Positions 51,172 through 61,478 of a DNA stretch of 64,000 nt are shown here, one piece after another. Made by a program: the position numbers and the translations under genes. Origin of the DNA: an uncultured Coprococcus sp. (GTDB lineage: Bacteria; Bacillota; Clostridia; Lachnospirales; Lachnospiraceae); contig CAKQTZ010000003.1 in the NCBI GenBank assembly GCA_934277375.1, positions 124,001 to 188,000 of the forward strand. Direction: 5' to 3'. The notes below the pieces were generated by a model that made no database searches, had not been told where the DNA came from, and saw only the letters and a list, made by a program, of their open reading frames with translations. Numbering within the stretch: the first letter of the stretch is position 1; each line of letters opens with the position of its first letter.

Positions 51172-53346
51172 ATGATAAAAGTATTAGACCAGAATACAAT
51201 AAACAAAATAGCTGCCGGTGAAGTAATAGAGAAGCCGAGTTCTGTCATCAAAGAGCTAGTAGAAAACTCTATAGACTCAGGAGCCACAGCGGTAACTGTC
51301 GAGGTAAAGGGCAGCGGGCTTTCATTTCTCAGAGTAACTGACAACGGAGCAGGGATAAAGAAGGATGAAGTGAAGCTTGCATTTCTGAGGCATGCAACAA
51401 GTAAGCTTATGACGGTTGAGGATCTCCTGAGCATATCGTCATTGGGTTTCAGAGGTGAGGCTCTTGCCAGCATTGCTGCGGTTGCCCAGGTAGAGATGAT
51501 AACCAAGACTGATGATGATGTAACTGGTCTCAGATACCAGATACATGGAGGCAAGGAGATATCCAGTGAGGAGATCGGTGCTCCAGGCGGAACAACCATC
51601 ATAGTAAGGAATCTATTTTATAATACACCGGCGAGAAAGAAGTTCATGAAGACTGATGCCACGGAGACAAGCTACATCTACGACTTGATGTGCCGTATAT
51701 GTATGTCACATCCGGAGATATCATTCAAGTTCATTGCAAATGGAACCGACAAGCTGTTCACATCCGGCAATGGCAAACTGAGGGATATAATTTACCATAT
51801 CTATGGCAGAGACATCACCTCAAATCTTCTTGAGATAAATGCGGAAAATGACTATATGAAGATCTCCGGATATATAGCAAGACCTTGTATATCAAGGGGA
51901 AACAGATCTTTTGAGGGCTATTATGTAAATCATAGATATATAAAAAGTGCGGTTCTCACCAAGGCTATTGAGGATGCCTTCAGGACATTTGTAATGATCC
52001 ACAAGTTTCCATTCACAGAGATCAATTTTCAGGTAAGACCTGATCTTCTGGATGTCAATGTTCATCCAACAAAGATGGAATTGAAATTTGCCAATAGTCA
52101 GGATATATACAGCTTTACCTACAATGCCATAAGGGAGACACTGTTATACAAGGAGCTCATACCTGATGTGGCGCCTGGCAAGGATCCGAAGCCGGAGACC
52201 TTCAAGCAGAGGGATGTCGGAAAGGCACCAGAGGCATTCGAGAATAAGCGGCGTGAGGCGATTGTCAGGACGGAGGAGCAGAGAGAAGAGCGGATACAGT
52301 CTGTCAATACTGTTACATCGCATGCGCAGCCAAAGCAGCTTTGTTCGGCTGAACCGCAGGTTAAGCCTGACGGGCTTCGTCCGGTGGAGATGCAAGCATC
52401 ACCGCAGCCAGCCCGTCCATTCGAACCACAGTCATCACCTCAGCCATTCTGTCCGGTTATAGAGATCATAGATGAGACTAGCAGCTCAAACAATAAAGGA
52501 TCAGACGTCATAGATAATAACAAGACGGAGAAGCCGGCAGGAAACTACACATATGCGGATAGGAATAAATCTGTAGTACAAAACAGAAATGTGGTAAACG
52601 AGAGTCAGGCATATACATATAATAAAGCCATCGATATAGCTGATAAAGCTTCAAATGTGGCTCAAAAAACTTTTGTCAACACTTCAGCTCCAGCCTGCGA
52701 TGATGAGGTCAGAAAAAAATATGTACAGCAGGATATGTTCCAGGAGAAGTTTCTGACAAAGGAGGCTCGTGCGAAGCACAGACTCATAGGACAGCTTTTC
52801 AAGACATACTGGCTTATTGAGTATGACGGCAAGTTCTTTATAATGGATCAGCACGCCGCTCATGAGAAGGTTAAGTACGAGGAGCTCATGGAGAATTACA
52901 AGAATAAAAAGATTTACTCACAGTATCTTATGCCTCCTGCGGTGGTGACACTCAGTGCTGCAGAGATAGAGTTCCTTCATGAGAACATGGAGATGTTCGA
53001 GGCTCTCGGATATCAGATTGAGAACTTTGGTGGCAGGGAGTTCAAGCTGAACGCTGTACCTGACAACCTGTTTGGCCTTGATGGCAGAGAGCTTTTCATA
53101 GACTTCATAGCTGATGCGAGCAGCAGTGCGAAAAAGTTGACCATAGACACGTTTATACACAAGCTTTCCACCATGGCATGCAAGGCTGCTATAAAAGGTA
53201 ACACGGAGATAAGTTTCAAGGAAGCTGATGCACTTATAGATCAGCTTTTAAAGCTTGAGAATCCGTACACATGTCCTCATGGTCGTCCGACAGTCATATC
53301 CATGACAGAGGCAGAGATTGAGAAAAAGTTCAAACGTATTGTGTAG
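51172..53346 (+). CDS. mutL: DNA mismatch repair protein MutL
   Basis: Couples MutS to downstream repair steps. The N-terminal GHKL ATPase has VKELVENSIDSGAT, VTDNGAGI and GFRGEALASI. A Pro/Gln/Ser-rich linker (residues about 355-480) with repeated PQ units joins it to the C-terminal dimerisation domain. That domain has the endonuclease motif DQHAAHEKVKYEE plus ACKAAIKG and CPHGRPT, so it is a nicking MutL as in species without MutH. ATG 51172 and GTG 51169 both suit the AAGGAG site. Confidence 0.97.
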   Translation: MIKVLDQNTINKIAAGEVIEKPSSVIKELVENSIDSGATAVTVEVKGSGLSFLRVTDNGAGIKKDEVKLAFLRHATSKLMTVEDLLSISSLGFRGEALASIAAVAQVEMITKTDDDVTGLRYQIHGGKEISSEEIGAPGGTTIIVRNLFYNTPARKKFMKTDATETSYIYDLMCRICMSHPEISFKFIANGTDKLFTSGNGKLRDIIYHIYGRDITSNLLEINAENDYMKISGYIARPCISRGNRSFEGYYVNHRYIKSAVLTKAIEDAFRTFVMIHKFPFTEINFQVRPDLLDVNVHPTKMELKFANSQDIYSFTYNAIRETLLYKELIPDVAPGKDPKPETFKQRDVGKAPEAFENKRREAIVRTEEQREERIQSVNTVTSHAQPKQLCSAEPQVKPDGLRPVEMQASPQPARPFEPQSSPQPFCPVIEIIDETSSSNNKGSDVIDNNKTEKPAGNYTYADRNKSVVQNRNVVNESQAYTYNKAIDIADKASNVAQKTFVNTSAPACDDEVRKKYVQQDMFQEKFLTKEARAKHRLIGQLFKTYWLIEYDGKFFIMDQHAAHEKVKYEELMENYKNKKIYSQYLMPPAVVTLSAAEIEFLHENMEMFEALGYQIENFGGREFKLNAVPDNLFGLDGRELFIDFIADASSSAKKLTIDTFIHKLSTMACKAAIKGNTEISFKEADALIDQLLKLENPYTCPHGRPTVISMTEAEIEKKFKRIV

Positions 53347-53394
53347 AGAGACTTTTAGTGCAGAATACATTAAGAAAGTATAGAGAATAACAAG

Positions 53395-54351
53395 ATGGAT
53401 AAGAATATGAAACCACTGATAATCCTCACAGGTCCAACTGCTGTCGGCAAGACGGCGCTGTCCATAGGTCTGGCAAAGGCGGCAGATGGCGAGATAATAT
53501 CTGCTGATTCCATGCAGGTATACAGAAAGATGAATATAGGAACAGCTAAGATAGAGCCTGATGAGATGCAGGGGATAAAGCATCATCTGATAGATATTCT
53601 TGATCCGTCAGATGAGTTCAACGTTGTGCTTTTCAAGAAATATGCTCTTCGGGCCATGGAGGATATTTATTCCCGCGGAAAAATTCCAATTATAGTAGGT
53701 GGTACCGGTTTCTATATCCAGGCGCTTCTGTATGATATAGATTTTGAGGAAAATGACAACGATATGTCATACAGGAAAAAGCTGCAGAACCTTGCAGATA
53801 CCCATGGCAACTCATTTCTTCATGATATGCTTGCGGAGGTCGACCCTGAATCCGCTGAGAAGATACATGAGAACAATGTAAAAAGAGTGATCCGCGCTCT
53901 TGAATTTTATAAAAAAACAGGTGTGAAGATATCTGAACACAACGTGACTGAGTCACAGAAGGAGTCACCATATAATTTTGAATATTTTGTGTTAAATGAT
54001 GACAGACAGAAATTATATGATAGAATAGACAGACGAATCGATATCATGCTTGAGGCAGGACTTCTGGATGAAGTAAAGTCGCTTGTAGATGATGGTTACA
54101 GCAGAGAGCTTGTGTCCATGCAGGGACTTGGCTACAAAGAGATCATCGATTATATTCAGGGCAGATGTACTCTTGAGGATGCAGTATACACACTCAAGAG
54201 GGATACAAGACATTTTGCCAAGAGACAGATCACATGGTTCAAGAGGGAGAAGTATGTGACCTGGGTTGATAAAAGTGAGTATGACAGCGAGGCAGATATA
54301 TTGTCCTATATGTTGGACAAGCTTCGTAAAAAGGAGATTATACAGAGATGA
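53395..54351 (+). CDS. miaA: tRNA dimethylallyltransferase MiaA
   Basis: Adds the dimethylallyl group to A37 of tRNAs, the substrate of MiaB. The 318-residue enzyme has the P-loop LTGPTAVGKTALSI (residues about 11-24), SADSMQVYRKMNIGTAK, KHHLIDIL, GGTGFYIQAL and RDTRHFAKRQITWFK. Its TGA overlaps the next start (ATGA). Confidence 0.96.
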   Translation: MDKNMKPLIILTGPTAVGKTALSIGLAKAADGEIISADSMQVYRKMNIGTAKIEPDEMQGIKHHLIDILDPSDEFNVVLFKKYALRAMEDIYSRGKIPIIVGGTGFYIQALLYDIDFEENDNDMSYRKKLQNLADTHGNSFLHDMLAEVDPESAEKIHENNVKRVIRALEFYKKTGVKISEHNVTESQKESPYNFEYFVLNDDRQKLYDRIDRRIDIMLEAGLLDEVKSLVDDGYSRELVSMQGLGYKEIIDYIQGRCTLEDAVYTLKRDTRHFAKRQITWFKREKYVTWVDKSEYDSEADILSYMLDKLRKKEIIQR

Positions 54352-55634
54352 AAGAAATGTTAAAGGATTACTACAGATCACTGAATGTGGACGAAAAGGT
54401 ATTTGAATACTGCAACAGTGTGGAGGAGAAACTTAAGGACAGATTTGCAGCCATTGATGCCGTAAGTGAGCTCAATCAGCTCAAGGTTCTGAAGGCTATG
54501 CAGGACAACAGATTGTCCGAGGCACATTTTGCCGGCTCTTCGGGCTATGGCTATACGGATGACGGAAGAGATGCCCTTGAGAGGATATATGCAGATGTAT
54601 TCCACACGGAAGATGCTCTTGTCAGGACACAGATAGTGTGCGGAACCCATGCACTCTGCACGGCCATGTTTGGTAATCTGCGCCCGGGAGATGAAATCCT
54701 TGCCATAGCTGGAAAACCGTATGATACACTGGACGAGATCATAGGCATCCGTGAATCCAGGGGGTCACTTGCAGAGTATGGTGTCACATATGCCCAGGTG
54801 GATCTGCTGCCGAGTGGAGACTTCGACATCGACGGAATAAAGAATGCGATCAATAGCCGTACAAGGCTTGTGGAGATACAGAGATCCAAGGGCTACGCGG
54901 TAAGAAAGACCCTGTCGGTACAGCAGATCGGCGAGGCCATAAAGGCGGTCAAGAGTGTAAATCCTGACATCATATGTATGGTAGACAACTGTTACGGAGA
55001 ATTTGTACAGGATATAGAGCCGTCGGATGTTGGGGCTGATCTGGTAGTCGGCTCTCTTATCAAGAATCCGGGAGGCGGACTGGCACCGATAGGAGGTTAT
55101 ATATGCGGTAAGAAGGAGTATGTGGAGAATGCTTCATACAGGCTCACGACTCCGGGACTCGGCAAGGAGGTTGGTGCCTCACTTGGCAATACAAAGGCTC
55201 TCACACAGGGACTTTTCATGGCACCAACGGTTACTGCCAGTGCACTTAAGGGTGCGATATTTGCAGCAAATGTATACGAGGGCCTGGGCTTCAAGGCTGT
55301 CCCTGACAGCGCAGAGAACAGATACGATATCATACAGGCTGTTGAGCTTCAGACTCCGGAGAGGGTTGTGGCATTCTGTGAGGGAATACAGGCTGCGGCA
55401 CCTGTCGACAGTTATGTAAGACCTGAGCCATGGGATATGCCTGGTTATGATTCACCGGTCATCATGGCTGCTGGAGCATTTGTGTCCGGTTCATCAATTG
55501 AGCTTTCGGCGGATGCGCCTATGCGTTCGCCTTATGCGGTATATTTTCAGGGGGGGCTTACATATCCCCATGCCAAGTACGGCATAATAATGTCATTACA
55601 GAAAATGGTAGAAAAAAACCTTATAGTATGGTAG
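54348..55634 (+). CDS. PLP-dependent enzyme, YnbB/aluminium-resistance (methionine gamma-lyase-like) family
   Basis: A 428-residue fold-type I PLP enzyme. The N-terminus FAGSSGYGYTDDGRDALERI and QIVCGTHALCTAMFGNL match the YnbB family; the PLP lysine is in VGSLIKNPGGGLAPIGGYI (about residue 236). Often named a methionine gamma-lyase or aluminium-resistance protein from distant similarity, without firm biochemistry. It follows miaA with a 4-base overlap, an order also seen in Bacillus. Confidence 0.88.
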   Translation: MKEMLKDYYRSLNVDEKVFEYCNSVEEKLKDRFAAIDAVSELNQLKVLKAMQDNRLSEAHFAGSSGYGYTDDGRDALERIYADVFHTEDALVRTQIVCGTHALCTAMFGNLRPGDEILAIAGKPYDTLDEIIGIRESRGSLAEYGVTYAQVDLLPSGDFDIDGIKNAINSRTRLVEIQRSKGYAVRKTLSVQQIGEAIKAVKSVNPDIICMVDNCYGEFVQDIEPSDVGADLVVGSLIKNPGGGLAPIGGYICGKKEYVENASYRLTTPGLGKEVGASLGNTKALTQGLFMAPTVTASALKGAIFAANVYEGLGFKAVPDSAENRYDIIQAVELQTPERVVAFCEGIQAAAPVDSYVRPEPWDMPGYDSPVIMAAGAFVSGSSIELSADAPMRSPYAVYFQGGLTYPHAKYGIIMSLQKMVEKNLIVW

Positions 55635-55700
55635 ATTAATAAGTTGGTCACAGCCGACCAATATATATCCTGTGCGTTTGGAGAGGCGTGAGGAGGATAT

Positions 55701-56435
55701 ATGCAAAAAAAATTGACAGACACTGGTAATATGATGGGGGGATTATCAGTTGCCATGAAGGAAATTTCTGAGACAGAGCGCCCCTATGAGAAAAGCTATA
55801 AATATGGCGTGGAGATATTGAGTGATGCTGAATTGCTTGCGGTCATTCTCAGAACCGGGAGCAGGAGAGCAAATGCATTATCGACAGCGTATCGCATACT
55901 TGATGCACATCCGGTTCACAAAGGAATAGTGGGTCTTAACTACCTGACCACTGATGAACTTGAGCAAATAAGCGGTGTAGGAAAAGTCAAGGCTATACAA
56001 ATGAAGTGTCTTGCGGAGATATCAAAAAGGATGGCGAAGGCTTCATTTAAGCCATTCCTGTCTTTTCAATCACCGCAGAGTATAGCTGATTATTTCATGG
56101 AAAATACGCGTTATCTTGAAAAAGAATATGTGTATCTGCTCATGTTTGACTCAAAGCATAAGCTTTTGAAGGAACTCAGGCTCTCAGAGGGAACCATCAA
56201 CAGCTCACTGCTTTCGCCGAGAGAGGTTTTTGTTGAGGCGCTGCGCTATGAAGCGGTGTTTATCATTCTGGTACACAATCATCCTTCGGGTGATCCTACA
56301 CCAAGCCGACAGGACATTGAGATTACGGAAAGTATATTTAAAGCCGGTAAAATGATCGGGATAAATCTATCTGATCATATAATATTGGGCAATAACTGCT
56401 ATGTCAGCCTAGCAGAGCGAGGTATTGTAAAATGA
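55701..56435 (+). CDS. radC: RadC-family JAB-domain protein
   Basis: A 244-residue protein: an N-terminal helix-hairpin-helix part (LEQISGVGKVKAIQMKCLAEIS) and a C-terminal MPN/JAB metal-binding domain with HNHPSGDPTPSRQD (His-x-His...Asp). The old DNA-repair label is not well supported; the function is unsettled. A GAGGAGGA site precedes the ATG. Its TGA overlaps the mreC start (ATGA), a conserved radC-mreBCD linkage, although mreB itself is missing here. Confidence 0.93.
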   Translation: MQKKLTDTGNMMGGLSVAMKEISETERPYEKSYKYGVEILSDAELLAVILRTGSRRANALSTAYRILDAHPVHKGIVGLNYLTTDELEQISGVGKVKAIQMKCLAEISKRMAKASFKPFLSFQSPQSIADYFMENTRYLEKEYVYLLMFDSKHKLLKELRLSEGTINSSLLSPREVFVEALRYEAVFIILVHNHPSGDPTPSRQDIEITESIFKAGKMIGINLSDHIILGNNCYVSLAERGIVK

Positions 56436-57298
56436 GACGAAGAAGAAATAGAAATAGAAAAAGAATAGAGATCACTCCACGATATTTTCTGTTGGGGCTT
56501 ACTGGTGTATGCGTGGTACTGATGTTGATGTCACTTTTCGCCGGTGGTATTTTTTCGCCGGTAAGAGAATTCACGAATATGTTTGTCCAGCCCATGCAGA
56601 AGGGAGTCAACACCATAGGAAGATGGGTTCAGAGTAAAACGGAGGCATTTCAAAATTACGATACCCTTCTCAAGGAAAATGAAAAGTTAAAGAGTGATCT
56701 GGAACAGAGCCAGAAAAAGATAGCGACATATCAGCAGGATTCCTATGAACTAGAGAGGCTGCAGGCACTGTATGAGCTGGATGCCCAGTATGACGATTAC
56801 AAAAAAACTGCTGCGCGGGTTATTTCAAAGGATACAGGCGGCTGGTTTGATGTGTTTTATGTGGATAAGGGAACTGACGACGGATTAAAAGAAGGCTGTA
56901 ATGTAATGTATGGCAATGGTTTGTGTGGTATCGTTACAGAGACCGGAAAAGATTATGCCTGTATCAGATCCATTATAGATGATACATCTAATGTCAACTG
57001 TATGATCCTGCCATCAGAGACTATCTGTAATGTGGAGGGCAGTGTCAACAATTATGAGAATGGATATCTTGTGGCGATGAATATAGATAAGGATGCAGAG
57101 GTAAGCATAGGAGATCAGGTGGTGACATCATATGTTTCCAGCAAGTATCTGTCTGGTATAAATGTGGGATATATCACTAAGATAGAACAGGATTCCAATA
57201 ATCTGACAAAAACAGCCTACATCACTCCTGCATGTGATTTTTCCAAGATACAGGAGGTTCTTGTGATCCTTGAGACCAAGAAGAATGTTACTGAGTAA
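56432..57298 (+). CDS. mreC: Rod shape-determining protein MreC
   Basis: A periplasm/cell-wall-side scaffold of the elongation complex. Over 288 residues it has a basic N-terminus, one membrane helix (YFLLGLTGVCVVLMLMSLFA), a coiled coil (LLKENEKLKSDLEQSQKKIA) and the two beta-barrel domains (ARVISKDTGGWFDVFYVDKG). It overlaps radC by 4 bases and leads mreD and the PBP2 gene. Confidence 0.95.
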   Translation: MRRRRNRNRKRIEITPRYFLLGLTGVCVVLMLMSLFAGGIFSPVREFTNMFVQPMQKGVNTIGRWVQSKTEAFQNYDTLLKENEKLKSDLEQSQKKIATYQQDSYELERLQALYELDAQYDDYKKTAARVISKDTGGWFDVFYVDKGTDDGLKEGCNVMYGNGLCGIVTETGKDYACIRSIIDDTSNVNCMILPSETICNVEGSVNNYENGYLVAMNIDKDAEVSIGDQVVTSYVSSKYLSGINVGYITKIEQDSNNLTKTAYITPACDFSKIQEVLVILETKKNVTE

Positions 57299-57356
57299 AG
57301 CAATGATCTGCTTTACGGTTGCAATGAAATGATATTTTTTAAGAAGGTATAATATT

Positions 57357-57866
57357 TTGAGAAGAATTATAACACTGGGAATATTGATCATAATTAGTTT
57401 TGTACTTCAATCAGCACTTTTCCCTTTTATCGAAGTGTCGGGGGCTTCTCCCAATCTTTTGCTGATACTCACTGTGTCCTTTGGCTTAATGCGTGGAAGA
57501 AAAGAGGGAATGCTTGTAGGATTCTTTTGCGGTTTTTTATATGATCTATTTTTCGGGTTTGCTGTAGGTCCATACATGATCATTTATATGCTTATTGGAT
57601 ATTGCAATGGATTCTTCCACAGATTCTATCTGGTCGAAGATATCCTTCTTCCAATTATCATAATAACTGTGGACGATTTTATATTTAATTTTATTACTTT
57701 TATAATATTTTTTGTTATGAGAAACAGATTGAATTTCAGCACATATATGAAAGACATAATTTTGCCAGAGATGATATATACAGCGATTCTGACATTGATA
57801 GTATTCAAATTGTTTGTGTATATAAACAAGAGATTGAAACGCGCCGAAAAAGGAAGTGAGACATAG
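57357..57866 (+). CDS. mreD: Rod shape-determining protein MreD
   Basis: A 169-residue, very hydrophobic membrane protein of the elongation complex with about five or six helices (ITLGILIIISFVLQSALFPF; GMLVGFFCGFLYDLFFGFAV). The start is TTG with AAGAAGGT upstream. Its stop TAG shares its G with the GTG start of the next gene, so translation of the two is coupled. Confidence 0.92.
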   Translation: MRRIITLGILIIISFVLQSALFPFIEVSGASPNLLLILTVSFGLMRGRKEGMLVGFFCGFLYDLFFGFAVGPYMIIYMLIGYCNGFFHRFYLVEDILLPIIIITVDDFIFNFITFIIFFVMRNRLNFSTYMKDIILPEMIYTAILTLIVFKLFVYINKRLKRAEKGSET

Positions 57867-60703
57867 TGATCAGAGACATATTAGAGATAATAAAGGATTT
57901 CATTGTAGAAAAGTTGAAGAGCCGCATATTCTATGTGACTCTGTTTTTCCTGTGCCTTTTTGGAATATTGGTATACAGACTTTTTAATCTCCAGATAGTC
58001 AATGGAGAAAAATATCAGTCGAGCTTTCAGTACAAATCACAGAAGACAGTTTCAGTAAAGGCGACAAGAGGTAAGATATTTGACTGTAATGGTAAACTCC
58101 TTGCATACAATGAATCGTCATATAATCTTAGTTTCACAAGTAATGCAGATCTGACAGAAGCAGCCGCTAAGAAAGATGTGACTGAAAATGAACTACGAAA
58201 CGAGATAGTATACAAGACAATACTGATACTTGAACAGAATGGAGACAGTCTGTCAGTTGAGCTGCCAATAAAACTTGATTCTAATGGAAATATGAAGTTT
58301 ACAATAAACGGGGCACAGCTTAACACTTTTTACATGAATGTATTTGGTGCTTCGTCAGTCGATGCACTTGACGATTCCCAGAAAAATGCAACGGCAAGGG
58401 AAGTTTTTGATTACATGAGAAGTGATGAACTGTTTAATGTATCGCAGAATTATTCAGATGCCTATATACTCAAGATCCTGGCGGTCAGATATGAGGTATG
58501 GCTTAACAGATATCAGCAGTACATGACTGTTGATATAGCAAATAATATCAGCCAGGAGAGCTATGCGGCAATAACCGAGAATAAAGATACACTGCTTGGG
58601 ATGGATGTGAACATTGAATCAAATAGGGTATATAACGATTCCTTATATTTTTCACATATTATCGGCTATATTGGAAATATCTCAAATGAGGAGTTAGAGG
58701 AATACAACTCAAAACTAGACGATGATCAGAAATACAGCGCAAATGATATGATCGGAAAGCTTGGACTTGAGCAGTCGTATGAAGAACAGCTCAGAGGCGT
58801 TGACGGATCACAGAAGATGTATGTTGATAATATGGGTAAGGTTCTTGAGATCATAGATAGTAAAGAATCTGTGGCGGGTAATGATATTTATCTGACTTTG
58901 GATTCTGATCTTCAGAAATACTGCTACAATGCGCTGGAGAAGGAACTTTCATATATTATTCTTACGAATATGAAGAATGTAGTTTCATCCACTGAAAAAG
59001 AAGATATACCTATAACAGATGTTTATTCGGCACTGTTTGAAAACAATATAATTGACATAAAGGCCCTGAATGCGGCGAATGCTACGGACAACGAGAAAAC
59101 TGTATATAATACATTTATCTCCAGCAAACAGAATACCATAGATACTCTGTATGATATATTGAAAAACAGTCACACTGAACTCTATAATCTCTCTGACCAG
59201 TATAAGGATTACATGGAGTTTATATGTGAGACCCTCAGCTCAAAAGGAATATATGACAACAGCTCTGTTGACAAAGAAAGCTCAACATACAATGATTATA
59301 TAAATGATAAGATTTCATTGTACGAATATTTGAAATATTGTATCAGCCAGGGTGTAATAGATATAAATGATATAAAAACAGGCAGTGATTATTATGATAC
59401 TGATGAGATATACGATGTCATTGTGGATTACGTTCTTGAAGAATTTGCCAATGACTCTGATTTCGACAAACAAGTATTCAAATATATGATATTATCAGGG
59501 GAAATAACAGGTTCCCAGGTAATATATCTGTTATACGACCAGGGAATCCTCAATAGTACAACAGACGAGGATTACGAAGCTTTTGCGTCAGGCGTAATGG
59601 GCGGATATGAATTCATGTACAGAAAGATAAAAAAGCTTGAGATAACTCCGGCTATGCTGGCACTTGACCCTTGTTCCGGATCAATAGTTGTCACTGATCC
59701 GGATACAGGAGCGGTGAAGGCTATGGCTGTATATCCAAGCTATGATAATAACAAACTGACAAATGTCATAGATCCAGATTACTATGCACAAATCACGTCA
59801 GATAAGACAACACCAATGTACAACAGAGCTACGATGCAGAGAACAGCCCCTGGTTCAACCTACAAGATGCTTATCTCTGCAGCCGGACTCAGGGAGGGCG
59901 TTATAGATGTGGGGTCTGTAATAACTGATTATGGTACATTCACCAAGGTTACACCTTCCCCTGCCTGCTGGCTGAGGAGTGGACATGGAACACTGGGACT
60001 TGCAGAGGCGATAGAAGTATCATGTAACGGATTCTTTTTTGAGGTTGGATACAGGCTTGCAACGGATAGCAACGGAGTATATCAGGATGCCCAGGGTATT
60101 GATACGATCCAGAAATATGCTTCACTGTTTGGTCTCGACCGCAAATCCGGTGTTGAGATAGAGGAGATCGATCCACATGTCTCTGACACAGACGCCGTTC
60201 GATCCTCTATTGGTCAGGGTACTAACAACTATACGCCTGTTCAGCTTGCCAGATATGTGACAACGATTGCAAATGAGGGAAAGTGTTATGACCTTACTCT
60301 CATCGATCAGATAAAGAATGTAGATGGCAGGACAGTATACCAAAGAAATAATGTGCCTTCCAGTCAGGTAGATCTGACTGCAAGTGAATGGAATGTTATA
60401 AAACAGGGTATGAGACAGATGGTCAGAGATCATACAAGTCCGTCAGCTCTTATCAATCAGATAAATGTTGAGGTTGCCGGTAAGACCGGTACTGCCGAGG
60501 AAGATACAACAAGACCGGATCATGCGTTATTTGTGTCATTTGCACCATATGATAATCCAGAGGTGAGTGTAACATGTGTTATACCTCACGGCTATACATC
60601 GGGAAATGCAGAGGAGCTGGCAGGAATGGTATATGCGTATATGTACGATCCGGACAAGCTCGATACTCTTGATATTACTGGAAACAACCAGATGTCAGAC
60701 TGA
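57866..60703 (+). CDS. mrdA: Penicillin-binding protein 2 (elongation transpeptidase) with a large insertion
   Basis: The class B PBP of cell elongation, partner of RodA. It has an N-terminal membrane helix (FYVTLFFLCLFGILVYRLF) and a pedestal domain with KATRGKIFDCNGKLLAYN. The transpeptidase has PGSTYK (Ser about residue 664), SCNG (about 719) and KTGTAEE (about 872). At 945 residues it is about 250-300 longer than typical PBP2. The excess lies between LDSDLQKYCYNALEKEL (about 343-359) and CSGSIVVTDPDTG (about 603): an acidic, Asn/Tyr/Ser-rich helical module. The start is GTG, overlapping mreD by one base. Confidence 0.93.
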   Translation: MIRDILEIIKDFIVEKLKSRIFYVTLFFLCLFGILVYRLFNLQIVNGEKYQSSFQYKSQKTVSVKATRGKIFDCNGKLLAYNESSYNLSFTSNADLTEAAAKKDVTENELRNEIVYKTILILEQNGDSLSVELPIKLDSNGNMKFTINGAQLNTFYMNVFGASSVDALDDSQKNATAREVFDYMRSDELFNVSQNYSDAYILKILAVRYEVWLNRYQQYMTVDIANNISQESYAAITENKDTLLGMDVNIESNRVYNDSLYFSHIIGYIGNISNEELEEYNSKLDDDQKYSANDMIGKLGLEQSYEEQLRGVDGSQKMYVDNMGKVLEIIDSKESVAGNDIYLTLDSDLQKYCYNALEKELSYIILTNMKNVVSSTEKEDIPITDVYSALFENNIIDIKALNAANATDNEKTVYNTFISSKQNTIDTLYDILKNSHTELYNLSDQYKDYMEFICETLSSKGIYDNSSVDKESSTYNDYINDKISLYEYLKYCISQGVIDINDIKTGSDYYDTDEIYDVIVDYVLEEFANDSDFDKQVFKYMILSGEITGSQVIYLLYDQGILNSTTDEDYEAFASGVMGGYEFMYRKIKKLEITPAMLALDPCSGSIVVTDPDTGAVKAMAVYPSYDNNKLTNVIDPDYYAQITSDKTTPMYNRATMQRTAPGSTYKMLISAAGLREGVIDVGSVITDYGTFTKVTPSPACWLRSGHGTLGLAEAIEVSCNGFFFEVGYRLATDSNGVYQDAQGIDTIQKYASLFGLDRKSGVEIEEIDPHVSDTDAVRSSIGQGTNNYTPVQLARYVTTIANEGKCYDLTLIDQIKNVDGRTVYQRNNVPSSQVDLTASEWNVIKQGMRQMVRDHTSPSALINQINVEVAGKTGTAEEDTTRPDHALFVSFAPYDNPEVSVTCVIPHGYTSGNAEELAGMVYAYMYDPDKLDTLDITGNNQMSD

Positions 60704-60766
60704 TAATATACCAATGATATATCACAGAACCTGTGAGTGAGAACAATCGGAACAGGAGCAGATGAT

Positions 60767-61453
60767 ATGGATGGTAAGATAGACAGATTATCAATAAAAG
60801 CAGACAGATCAGGCATAGCTGTGTATATACCAGAGAATCTGTCTGTGGACGAAATTTGTTGTGAACTATACGACAAGATAATGAAAAATATAGGTGCTTT
60901 CCAGAAAAAAGGAGATGTAAAGATATCCTTCAAAGGAAATGCACCCTGTCAGGCTGATTCTGACAAAATATTAAAATTTTTAAATAGTATTGATATGATC
61001 AATGTTGGTTTTATAATAAGAACCAATGATGATATATACAAAGTGGATAGCGAAATATGTTGTGAACCTGCAATACAGGAATATCCGGTTATTCTGTCAC
61101 ACAGTGACGAACCTCGGGAATATATATATGACAACAGACCATATGTATTCAGGGGAGATATACGTAGAAAACAGGTACTTGAGATCAAAGGCAATGTAAT
61201 AATACTTGGCAATGTATCAAAGGATGCAACTGTAATATCAGGTAAAAATATAATTGTCATCGGGGGACTATATGGGACAGCCATAGCCGGTAGAATAAAA
61301 AAAACAGAAAGTTTTATTATGGCAATGAATATGTGTCCGAAAATGCTTCAGGTAGGCAGAGCCAAAATACTTTATCCACAGATAACAAGTGAACAGAAAG
61401 CACCTATGATAGCTACAAATGATGGAAACGTATTAAATATAACATACATATGA
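60767..61453 (+). CDS. minC: Septum site-determining protein MinC
   Basis: An inhibitor of FtsZ assembly, recruited to the membrane by MinD. About 228 residues: an N-terminal alpha/beta domain and a C-terminal beta-helix domain with DIRRKQVLEIKGNVIILGNV, GKNIIVIGGLYGTAIAG and MCPKMLQVGRAKI. The ATG at 60767 has AGGAG 9 bases upstream; a GTG at 60737 is in frame but lacks a site. It is followed by minD and minE. Confidence 0.9.
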   Translation: MDGKIDRLSIKADRSGIAVYIPENLSVDEICCELYDKIMKNIGAFQKKGDVKISFKGNAPCQADSDKILKFLNSIDMINVGFIIRTNDDIYKVDSEICCEPAIQEYPVILSHSDEPREYIYDNRPYVFRGDIRRKQVLEIKGNVIILGNVSKDATVISGKNIIVIGGLYGTAIAGRIKKTESFIMAMNMCPKMLQVGRAKILYPQITSEQKAPMIATNDGNVLNITYI

Positions 61454-61478
61454 TAGTAATTTTTAGGAGGATTTTATT

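Noticed and set aside
52320..52460. Repeat element in mutL
   Set aside because: The repeated Pro/Gln codons are the ordinary flexible linker of MutL, not a mobile or regulatory repeat.
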